Source of the DNA: Candidatus Odyssella sp.
Lineage (GTDB): Bacteria > Pseudomonadota > Alphaproteobacteria > Bin65
DNA: 44,725 bases
Reading direction: 5' to 3'
Assembly (NCBI GenBank): GCA_016792765.1
Contig: JAEULD010000373.1
Location: 1 to 44,725 of the forward strand
Positions 16,909 to 23,742 of the stretch are shown piece after piece; positions within the stretch are counted from its first letter, which is position 1, and each line of letters begins with the position of its first letter. A program made the position numbers and the translations under genes. The notes beneath the pieces are model-generated. The model was not told where the DNA came from. It searched no databases and worked only from the letters and a program-made list of their open reading frames with translations.

Positions 16909-16996
16909 GAACAGGAGCCGGGGAGCCGGGGAGAAGATGGAATTGCGCGCCGAAGGCGCGCGTCGAGCTTCCTCCCCGGCTCCCCGGCTCCTGTTC
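16909..16996. repeat. Palindromic repeat, empty copy B, between znuC and znuB
   Basis: 25-bp perfect inverted arms at 16909-16933 and 16972-16996 enclose a 38-bp core. The core itself holds a perfect inner hairpin (GCGCGCC-GAA-GGCGCGC, 16945-16961). The element starts 10 bp after the znuC stop and ends 32 bp before znuB, so it is transcribed inside the operon and could fold into a long hairpin that modulates znuB expression. Confidence 0.85.
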
Positions 16997-17028
16997 ACTT
17001 CACCTTTGCTTCCACCGACGGGCGCGTG

Positions 17029-17820
17029 ATGGACGACTTTCTCGTCCGCGCGCTGTTGGCGGGGCTGGGCGTGGCGGTCGTGGCGGGCCCGTTCGGCTGC
17101 TTCGTCGTGTGGCGGCGCATGGCCTATTTCGGCGAGACGCTGGCGCACACCGCGCTGTTCGGCGTGGCGCTCGGCGTGCTGCTCGAGGTCGATCTCATCG
17201 TCGGCATGATCGCGGCGGTGGCGCTGGGCGCGCTGCTGCTCGGCTTCGCGCAGCGCGACAAGCGCCTCGGCAGCGACGCGATTCTCGGCATCCTCGCCTC
17301 GCTCACGCTCGCCGGCGGCGTCATCGCGGTCTCGCTCGCCGGCACGGTGCGCATCGATCTGTTCGCGTTCCTGTTCGGCGACATCCTCGCGGTGCGCGCG
17401 TCCGATCTCTACGCGATCTGGGGCGCGGCGGGCGCGGCGCTGGCGGCGCTGGTCTGGCTCTGGCGGCCGATGCTGTCGGCGACGCTCAACGACGAGCTCG
17501 CGCGCATCGACGGCGTGCGCGTCGACGCCGTCAACCTGCTGCTGATGCTGCTGCTGGCGCTCGTCATCGCCGTGGCCGGGCGCATGGTCGGCATCCTGCT
17601 GGTGGTGGCGCTGCTGGTGATCCCGGCCGCCGCCGCGCGCCGCTTCGCGCGCACGCCCGAGCAGATGGCGCTCGGCGCCGCCGCCGCCGGCGCGGTTGCC
17701 GTGGCCGCCGGCCTCTGGGGCTCGTTCCGCTGGGATACGCCCACCGGCCCGAGCATGGTCGTGGCCGCCGGCCTCGTCTGCCTGCTCGCCTGGATCGTGC
17801 CGCGCCGCCGCGCGGCGTAG
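17029..17820 (+). CDS. znuB: Zinc ABC transporter permease ZnuB
   Basis: 263-residue integral membrane subunit of the zinc importer with about 8 hydrophobic segments. Family blocks are FLVRALLAGLGVAVVAGPFGCFVVWRRMAYFGETLAHTALFGVALG near the N-terminus, the cytoplasmic coupling region with SDAILGILAS, and GRMVGILLVVALLVIPAAAAR. ATG 17029 is preferred over the GTG immediately before it. It is the last gene of the zur-znuC-znuB operon. No periplasmic zinc-binding ZnuA is encoded nearby, so the substrate-binding protein must be elsewhere in the genome. The gene ends 4 bp from the stop of the convergent membrane protein. Confidence 0.95.
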   Translation: MDDFLVRALLAGLGVAVVAGPFGCFVVWRRMAYFGETLAHTALFGVALGVLLEVDLIVGMIAAVALGALLLGFAQRDKRLGSDAILGILASLTLAGGVIAVSLAGTVRIDLFAFLFGDILAVRASDLYAIWGAAGAALAALVWLWRPMLSATLNDELARIDGVRVDAVNLLLMLLLALVIAVAGRMVGILLVVALLVIPAAAARRFARTPEQMALGAAAAGAVAVAAGLWGSFRWDTPTGPSMVVAAGLVCLLAWIVPRRRAA

Positions 17821-17824
17821 CGCG

Positions 17825-18787
17825 CTACACCCGCGCCCAGTCGATCGTGGCGCTCTCGGGCTGGCCTGGGAGATACGAGACGGCGACGCGCCGCCCGATC
17901 GCCAGCGCGCCGAGCTTGTGCTTCGGCACGCGGTAGATGCCCTGCGCCGCGAACGGCGCGCCGCTGCGCGGCTTCACCTGCATCGCGACGAACACCATCG
18001 GGTCGCCGGCCTTCTCGGGCTCGATGTCCGGAACCATTTGCCCGGCCGTCGCGCCGGTGTCGGAGACCGATTGGATCGTGCCCTCGGCGCGCTCGCCGTT
18101 GGCGATCACGTCGGCGGCGTCGCGCACGGTCTTGGCCTGCAGCGCGCCCGGCACGCCGGGAACCGCGAACGTGCCGCCCGGCGTCGCGACCATGCCCGGC
18201 GCGCCCGCGCCCATGCGCGCGCCGGCCTGCATCCGCCCGGCCAGCCCCTGCACGAGCCCGGCCAGGCCGTCCTGCGCCGCGCCGCCGTGCCAATCGATGG
18301 CGACGCGCGCGGGGTTGGCGGGGTCCGCGCGCACCGCCACGGTCATGCCCGGTTGCAGCGCGCCCCAGCGCGTGCGGCCGAGCGTCACCTCGGCCGTCGT
18401 CTCGTAGGGCGGGCGGCCCGGCAGCGTCACCTGCAGCCGCGCCTCGAGCACGGCGTTCACGTTGTTGATCGTGATGCCGGTGTCGCGCACGCCGAGCACC
18501 AGCGCGGTGCCGGCGATGCCATTGGCGAGAAGGCGCCGGTCCGCGCCCATGAAACGCCGCACGAACACGAAGAAGACGACGAGCCCGACGACGGTGATCG
18601 CCACGATCGGCACGATCGTCCACACGATCGTGTTGCCGATGCCCGACATCAGCGAGGCCGGATTGGCCGTGCGCATGGCGCTGCCGGTGATCGTGCTGGT
18701 CATGTGCCAGACCACGAATCCGATCGCGCCGGCCACGGCGACGAAGACGAGGGCGAACAGGATGAGGATCTTGGACGTGCTGCGCAT
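17825..18787 (-). CDS. Two-TM membrane protein with a duplicated beta-rich domain, function unknown
   Basis: 320 residues. TM1 is at about 7-28 and TM2 at about 55-76 (IVWTIVPIVAITVVGLVVFFVFV). After TM2 there are two related units of about 75-90 residues. Unit 1 starts LLANGIAGTALVLGVRDTGITI and ends VAIDW; unit 2 starts VIANGERAEGTIQSVSDTGATA and ends ATIDW. Each begins ANG...G.A/T followed by DTG.T and closes with xxxIDW, so the domain looks internally duplicated. The linker is Gly/Ala/Met-rich. The pattern resembles uncharacterised DUF3592-like domains, but I do not assign a function. It is monocistronic, with korB ending upstream at a terminator. Confidence 0.78.
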   Translation of the reverse strand: MRSTSKILILFALVFVAVAGAIGFVVWHMTSTITGSAMRTANPASLMSGIGNTIVWTIVPIVAITVVGLVVFFVFVRRFMGADRRLLANGIAGTALVLGVRDTGITINNVNAVLEARLQVTLPGRPPYETTAEVTLGRTRWGALQPGMTVAVRADPANPARVAIDWHGGAAQDGLAGLVQGLAGRMQAGARMGAGAPGMVATPGGTFAVPGVPGALQAKTVRDAADVIANGERAEGTIQSVSDTGATAGQMVPDIEPEKAGDPMVFVAMQVKPRSGAPFAAQGIYRVPKHKLGALAIGRRVAVSYLPGQPESATIDWARV

Positions 18788-18898
18788 CGCGCTCTCCGCG
18801 CCGGGGCCGCGGCGATGATGCCACGGCGCGCGGCCTGGCGTAATCGCCGCGGCCTTAACGCCGGGTTATCGGCCCCCGGACGCGCGGAGCGCAAACGC

Positions 18899-18924
18899 AA
18901 AGGGCGCCCTCGCGAGCGCCCTTT
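18899..18924 (-). terminator. Intrinsic terminator after korB
   Basis: A perfect 9-bp stem (AAAGGGCGC at 18899-18907 with GCGCCCTTT at 18916-18924, 8-nt loop) lies 29 bp beyond the korB stop. On the minus strand it is followed by a T-rich TTTGCGTTTG tract. The flanking TTTT on the plus strand could make it bidirectional. Confidence 0.75.
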
Positions 18925-18952
18925 TCGCCGTCGCCGACGGACGTGCGGCGCG

Positions 18953-19987
18953 TCAGCCGGCCACCGTCCAGGTCGCACCCTTGCGCAGCATCGCGTTCAG
19001 GTCGGCGGGCTTGCCCTTGAGCTTTTCCTTCGCCGTCGCGATCTGCGCCCACACCGCGGTCTCGTAGGGCTGCGGGGCGGGGTTGCAGTAGATGACGCCG
19101 ATCGGCACCGGGAAGTTCGGCGGCTCGAGCTGGCACAGCATCACGGCCAGCATGCGGTTGGTCTCGTCGTGGACGATGATGTCGGCGGCGCTGATGCCGT
19201 TCTCGCCGATCGTCACGATTTCCAGCGACATCGTCTTGGGATTGAAGCGGATGCCCTTGTTCTTGGCCTTGCCGAAGAGCATCGGCTTGCCGTGGACGAG
19301 TTCCAATTGCTGCTCGTCCTTCACGTCCTTCTCGGCGAAGCTGTCGAACGCGCCGTCGTTGTAGACGATGCAGTTCTGGATGATCTCGACGAACGAGCAG
19401 CCCTTGTGCGCCGCCGCGCGCGCGACGATGGCCGGCATGTGGTCCTGCCGGCGGTCGATCGTGCGCGCGATGAAGCGCGCATTGGCGCCCATCGCGAACT
19501 GGAGCGCCGAGACCGGCGGATCGATCGAGCCGGTCGGCGTCGACGGCGAGCGCGTGCCGAGCCGCGAGGTGGGCGAATACTGGCCCTTGGTGAGGCCGTA
19601 GATCTCGTTGTTGAACAGCAGGTAGTTGATGTCGATGTTGCGGCGGATCGCGTGCATCGTGTGGTTGCCGCCGATCGAGAGCCCGTCGCCGTCGCCGCCC
19701 ACCACGAAGACGGTGAGGTTCGGGTTGGCGAGCTTCACGCCGGTCGCGACCGACGGCGCCCGGCCGTGGATCGTGTGGAAGCCGTAGGTGGCGACGTAGT
19801 AGGGGAAGCGCGCCGCGCAGCCGATGCCCGAGACGAACACGGTGTTCGCCGGGTCGGCACCCATGTCGGCGAGCGCCTTCTGCACGCCGCGCAGGATCGC
19901 GTAATCGCCGCAGCCCGGGCACCAGCGCACGTCCTGGTCGGTCGCGTAATCCTTCGGGAGCAGCTTCTTCGGCGATTGGACGTTCAT
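18953..19987 (-). CDS. korB: 2-oxoacid:ferredoxin oxidoreductase beta subunit
   Basis: 344 residues. This is the TPP-binding subunit that, with the alpha subunit, oxidatively decarboxylates a 2-oxoacid (most likely 2-oxoglutarate) and reduces ferredoxin. The N-terminal CPGCGDY (23-29) and SGIGCAARFPYY are characteristic. The TPP/Mg motif is GGDGDGLSIGGNH (98-108), completed by NNEIYGLTKGQYSPTS. It lies downstream of korA in one transcription unit, but a palindromic repeat copy occupies most of the 145-bp gap. A terminator follows. No separate iron-sulfur subunit is visible, as expected for two-subunit KorAB enzymes. Confidence 0.95.
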   Translation of the reverse strand: MNVQSPKKLLPKDYATDQDVRWCPGCGDYAILRGVQKALADMGADPANTVFVSGIGCAARFPYYVATYGFHTIHGRAPSVATGVKLANPNLTVFVVGGDGDGLSIGGNHTMHAIRRNIDINYLLFNNEIYGLTKGQYSPTSRLGTRSPSTPTGSIDPPVSALQFAMGANARFIARTIDRRQDHMPAIVARAAAHKGCSFVEIIQNCIVYNDGAFDSFAEKDVKDEQQLELVHGKPMLFGKAKNKGIRFNPKTMSLEIVTIGENGISAADIIVHDETNRMLAVMLCQLEPPNFPVPIGVIYCNPAPQPYETAVWAQIATAKEKLKGKPADLNAMLRKGATWTVAG

Positions 19988-20022
19988 CGTGTTCGCTCGT
20001 TTGGTTCGGTCTGAGAAAAATT

Positions 20023-20110
20023 CACAGGGAGACGGGGAGGCGGGGAGAGATTTGATTGCGCGCGCAGCGCGCTGATCCTTTTTTCTCCCCGGTTCCCCGG
20101 CTCCCTGTTC
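20023..20110. repeat. Palindromic repeat, degenerate empty copy C, between korA and korB
   Basis: Left arm about 20023-20048 and right arm about 20084-20110 are imperfect inverted repeats related to copies A and B (CTCCCCGGTTCCCCGGCTCC on the right). The core contains the ATTGCGCGC block and a GC-palindromic centre. It lies in the korA-korB spacer, where the transcript could form a long hairpin. Confidence 0.78.
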
Positions 20111-20132
20111 CCTTGCACTTGCTTTCGTTCCG

Positions 20133-22013
20133 CTACTCGGCCGCCTGCCGGGTGGCGAGGCGGTCGCGGATCGCGGATTCGATCTCGGATATCTTGAACG
20201 GCTTGCCGGTGACCTTGTTGAGGCCCTGCGCCGGCACGAGGTATTGCGCGCGCAGCAGCGTCACGAGCTGGCCGTCGTTCATCTCGGGCACGATCACCTG
20301 GTCGAAGCCCTTGAGCAGGTCGCCGAGGTTGCGCGGCAGCGGCCAGATGTGGCGCAGGTGGATGTGCGATACGTCGAGGCCGTCGGCGCGGCAGCGGTCC
20401 ACCGCGCGGCTGATCGGGCCGTAGGTCGAACCCCAGCCGACGACGGCGAGGCGGCCCTTCGCGTTGCCGGCCTCCACCTTCTGCAGCGGAATGTCCTTGG
20501 CGATGCCGAGAATGCGGTTGCGCCGCACGTCGGTCATCTTCTGGTGGTTCTCGGGCTCGTAGGAGATGTTTCCCGAATTGTAGTCCTTCTCGATGCCGCC
20601 GATGCGGTGCTGGAGGCCGGGCGTGCCCGGCTTGGCCCAGTTGCGCACCAGGCGCTCGTCGCGCAGGAACGGGTGGAAGCCCTCGGGATTCTCGCGGAAC
20701 TTCACCGGGAACGGCGCGAGCTTCGAGAGATCCGGAATCTGCCACGGCTCCGAGGCGTTGGCGATGTAGCCGTCGGTGAGCAGGATCACGGGAGTCATGT
20801 AGTGCGCGGCGATGCGCACCGATTCGATGGCAACCTCGAACGCGTCGCCGGGCGAATGCGCGGCGAGCACGACGAGCGGCGCGTCGGCGTTGCGGCCCCA
20901 GACCGACTGATAGAGGTCCGACTGCTCGGTCTTGGTGGGCAGGCCGGTCGAAGGGCCGCCGCGCTGCGAGTTCACGATCACCAGCGGCAGCTCGGTCGCG
21001 ATCGCGAGCCCGATCGCCTCGGTCTTGAGCGCCACGCCCGGGCCGGAGGACGAGGTGACGCCGAGCGCGCCGGCATAGGAGGCGCCGATCGCGGCGCAGG
21101 CGGCGGCGATCTCGTCCTCGGCCTGGAAGGTGAGGACGTCGTATTCCTTGAGGCCGGCGAGCACGTGCAGCAGCGCCGAGGCCGGCGTGATCGGATAGCC
21201 GGCGAACACCATCGGCAGGCGGGCGAGATGCGCGCCGGTGACGAGGCCCCAGGCCACCGCCTCGGTGCCGGTGAGCGCGCGATAGAGGCCGGGCCGGATC
21301 GGCGCCGCCGGCACCAGGATCTGGCCCACTTCGGCCGGCATCTCCGCCGTCTCGCCGAACGCGTGGCCGGCCTTGAGCGCCGCGATGTTCGCGTCGGCGA
21401 GCGTCTGGTTCTTCGCGAAGCGCACCTTCAGCCAGTCGACCGTCACCTGCGGGTCGCGGCCGTACATCCAGTAGATGAGGCCGAGCGCCCACATGTTCTT
21501 GCAGCGCAGCCCGTCCTTCTGGCCGAGCCCGAACTGCGCGACCGATTCGAGCGTCAGCCGCGACATGTCGATCCGGAGCGACTTGTAGCCGTCGAGCGTG
21601 CCGTCCTCGAGCGGGTTCGACGCGTAGTTCACCTTGCGGAAGTTCTTGTCGGTGAACTCGCCGATGTCGACGATGACGAGTCCCCCGCGCTTCACGTCCT
21701 TCAAGTTGGTCTTGAGCGCGGCCGGGTTCATCGCGACGAGAACGTCGAGATCGTCGCCGGCGGTCTTGATCGTGCGCGCGCCGAAATTGATCTGGTAGGC
21801 GGAGACGCCGAAGGTCGTCCCGACCGGCGCGCGGATCTCCGCGGGGAAGTCGGGAAACGTCGCCAGCTCGTTGCGCGCGATCGCCGTCGCCTGCGTGAAC
21901 TGGGTTCCGGTCAGCTGCATGCCGTCGCCGGAATCGCCGGCGAAGCGGATGACGGCGGATTCGATCTCGCGCCTGTCGCCCCGGGCGCGCGCGCCGGCAG
22001 TTCCACCTTCCAT
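20133..22013 (-). CDS. korA: 2-oxoacid:ferredoxin oxidoreductase alpha subunit (gamma-alpha fusion)
   Basis: 626 residues. The N-terminal gamma-type domain has VIRFAGDSGDGMQLTGTQF and the INFGARTIKTAGDDLDVLVAMNPAAL stretch. The alpha domain begins near residue 235 with GTEAVAWGLVTGAHLARLPMVFAGYPITPAS, then QAEDEIAAACAAIGASYAGA and SSGPGVALKTEAIGLA. The C-terminal domain closes with RAQYLVPAQGLNKVTGKPF, typical of KorA. The ATG at 22013 with GAGGATC just upstream is chosen; an ATG at 22118 would add 35 Arg/Ala-rich residues. A consensus-like promoter lies 130-160 bp upstream. The enzyme could supply reduced ferredoxin, or bypass the NAD-linked 2-oxoglutarate dehydrogenase. Confidence 0.95.
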   Translation of the reverse strand: MEGGTAGARARGDRREIESAVIRFAGDSGDGMQLTGTQFTQATAIARNELATFPDFPAEIRAPVGTTFGVSAYQINFGARTIKTAGDDLDVLVAMNPAALKTNLKDVKRGGLVIVDIGEFTDKNFRKVNYASNPLEDGTLDGYKSLRIDMSRLTLESVAQFGLGQKDGLRCKNMWALGLIYWMYGRDPQVTVDWLKVRFAKNQTLADANIAALKAGHAFGETAEMPAEVGQILVPAAPIRPGLYRALTGTEAVAWGLVTGAHLARLPMVFAGYPITPASALLHVLAGLKEYDVLTFQAEDEIAAACAAIGASYAGALGVTSSSGPGVALKTEAIGLAIATELPLVIVNSQRGGPSTGLPTKTEQSDLYQSVWGRNADAPLVVLAAHSPGDAFEVAIESVRIAAHYMTPVILLTDGYIANASEPWQIPDLSKLAPFPVKFRENPEGFHPFLRDERLVRNWAKPGTPGLQHRIGGIEKDYNSGNISYEPENHQKMTDVRRNRILGIAKDIPLQKVEAGNAKGRLAVVGWGSTYGPISRAVDRCRADGLDVSHIHLRHIWPLPRNLGDLLKGFDQVIVPEMNDGQLVTLLRAQYLVPAQGLNKVTGKPFKISEIESAIRDRLATRQAAE

Positions 22014-22145
22014 GATCCTCGTGTCCTCTCTTCTTCGTTCGCGTCCGGCGTCCGCCGCGGCGCGGGCCGCGAACTTTAGGGCCGCGGTGCGCCGGGCAAA
22101 AGCCCCGCCCGGCCGCAATGCCGCGCGGGGCGCAGGTCCGAAATT

Positions 22146-22173
22146 ATTATAGGTCTAAAATATCCGGACTCAA
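22146..22173 (-). promoter_or_regulatory. Sigma-70-type promoter for korAB
   Basis: On the minus strand TTGAGT (22173-22168) is followed by 16 nt and a perfect TATAAT (22151-22146), in the most AT-rich patch of this GC-rich region. It points toward korA and leaves a 5' leader of about 125 nt. A separate promoter implies korAB can be expressed independently of the upstream reductase gene. Confidence 0.65.
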
Positions 22174-22215
22174 ATATTTCGTGTACGTATGTATTTCCGG
22201 TGTCTTTTCCGGCCG

Positions 22216-23577
22216 TTAGTCGGCTTGCGCCGCCGCCCGCGCCGGCGCCGCGGCGCTGCCGGAGGCATCCAGCGCCGCCAGCATCTCGGCCACGGTCGCG
22301 AACTTCCGTCGCGGGGCGGGCGGTGTCGCGCGCGCCACCTCGGCGGCCTCGATGCGCTTCCAATCGGCGAAGCTCACGACGCGCACCTTGCGCGCGGCGA
22401 GCAGCGCCTCGAGCCCGGCGCGGCCGGGTTTCCCCTTGCCCGCGCCGCCGGTATCGGCCGCGATCTGGTCGGCGGCCTCGTCGCCGTCGGGCTTGTTCGT
22501 ACCGATCACGCCCGAGGGGCCGCGCTTGATCCACCCGACGCAGTAGAGGCCGGGCTCGATGCGGCCGTCCTTGTTGATCGCCTTGCCGCCTTCCCACGGC
22601 ACGCCGGGCACCGGCAGCGAATAGTAGCCGATGGCCGGGATCACGAGGCCGCACGGAATCTCGAAGAATTCGCCGGTGCCGGTGGCGCGGCCCTTCTCCA
22701 TCTTCGTCTTCTCGAAGCGCACGCCGGTCACGCGCTCGCCGCCCAGGATCTCCACCGGGTTGGCGAAAAACACGAAATGCACGCGCTTCTTGCGCGCGCC
22801 CGGCGCGGCCTTCGCGAAATCGCGCAGCGTGTCGATGTTGCGTTGGATCAGGCGAAGCTGGCGGTCGCTGAACTCGGCCTTCGCCTCGTCCGGGATCGTC
22901 TCGGGCAGCTGCGCGGGATCGACGATCGCGGCCGCGTCCTTCAAATGCCCCATCTCGCGCAGTTCCACGTTCGTGAACTGCGCGTGCAGCGGCCCGCGCC
23001 GTCCGGCCATGTACACCTGTTTGATCGGCGAGGCGTGGATCGCGCGCGCGGCGTGCTCCATGAGATCGGTCGCCGCCATCTCCTCGGGCGTCTTGACGAG
23101 GACGCGCGCCACGTCGATCGCCACGTTGCCGACGCCGACGACGACGACGCTCTCGGTATCGAGCGGCGGCGCCAGGTCGCGCGCGGCGGGCAGGCCGTTG
23201 TACCAGTTCACGAAGGCCGCGCAGCCGAGCACGCCCTTCTTGTCGTCGCCCCTGATGCCGAGCTTCTTGTCGGTCGAGCAGCCGGTGGCGAGCACGACGG
23301 CGTCGTAGCGCTCGCGCAATTCGGCGACGCTGACGTCCTTGCCGGCCTCGACGTTGCCGAAGAAGCGCACGCGCGGATCGAGTGCGAGCTTCTCGTAGCT
23401 CTTGGCGACGGTCTTGGTCTTCGCGTGATCGGGTGCCACGCCATAGCGAATCAGCCCATAGGGCGTGGGCAGTTTCTCGACGATGTCGACGGTGCAGTCG
23501 GACCATTTCTCGAGCACCGCCTCGGCCGTATAGAAGCCGCTCGGCCCCGAGCCGACGATGGCTATGCTAAGCCCCAT
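22216..23577 (-). CDS. fprA: Ferredoxin--NADP reductase, adrenodoxin-reductase type
   Basis: 453 residues. The N-terminal FAD fingerprint is IAIVGSGPSGFYTAEAVL. It is followed by the family sequence LPTPYGLIRYGVAPDHAKTK, VVLATGCS and the NADP-binding VVVVGVGNVAIDVARVL. It closes with GLYCVGWIKRGPSGVIGTN, the FprA/adrenodoxin-reductase C-terminal signature. It moves electrons between NADP(H) and ferredoxin. Lying just upstream of korAB on the same strand, it suggests a module that couples ferredoxin reduced by 2-oxoacid oxidation to NADPH, or the reverse. About 200 bp and a promoter separate it from korA. An annotation as mitochondrial-type adrenodoxin reductase homologue would be equivalent. 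Confidence 0.92.
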   Translation of the reverse strand: MGLSIAIVGSGPSGFYTAEAVLEKWSDCTVDIVEKLPTPYGLIRYGVAPDHAKTKTVAKSYEKLALDPRVRFFGNVEAGKDVSVAELRERYDAVVLATGCSTDKKLGIRGDDKKGVLGCAAFVNWYNGLPAARDLAPPLDTESVVVVGVGNVAIDVARVLVKTPEEMAATDLMEHAARAIHASPIKQVYMAGRRGPLHAQFTNVELREMGHLKDAAAIVDPAQLPETIPDEAKAEFSDRQLRLIQRNIDTLRDFAKAAPGARKKRVHFVFFANPVEILGGERVTGVRFEKTKMEKGRATGTGEFFEIPCGLVIPAIGYYSLPVPGVPWEGGKAINKDGRIEPGLYCVGWIKRGPSGVIGTNKPDGDEAADQIAADTGGAGKGKPGRAGLEALLAARKVRVVSFADWKRIEAAEVARATPPAPRRKFATVAEMLAALDASGSAAAPARAAAQAD

Positions 23578-23634
23578 CGCGGCGTCGTTCCTCCCTCGTC
23601 TGGCGCGCCCCCATCCAGCACGCTCGTTCCCCGT

Positions 23635-23709
23635 GGAATGACCCTAGCGAGGGCGGGTAAACGATTCCAGCGGGAAAAGGGTGGGGCGCCCACAATTCCC
23701 CGTCATTCC
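23635..23709. repeat. Intergenic inverted repeat GGAATGAC / GTCATTCC
   Basis: GGAATGAC (23635-23642) and GTCATTCC (23702-23709) are perfect inverted copies in the 165-bp gap before fprA. The text between includes GGCGGG and ATTCCAGCGGG blocks, reminiscent of the widespread GTCATTCCCGC... palindromic repeats of proteobacteria. It looks like a degraded copy; the function is unknown. Confidence 0.4.
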
Positions 23710-23742
23710 GCGCAAGACGCAGAGCGACAGTCGGGCGCGAGG

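Noticed and set aside
22014..22118. N-terminal extension of the 2-oxoacid oxidoreductase alpha subunit
   Set aside because: Arg/Ala-rich leader without similarity; the internal ATG at 22013 has a strong GAGGA ribosome-binding site and lies downstream of the predicted promoter.
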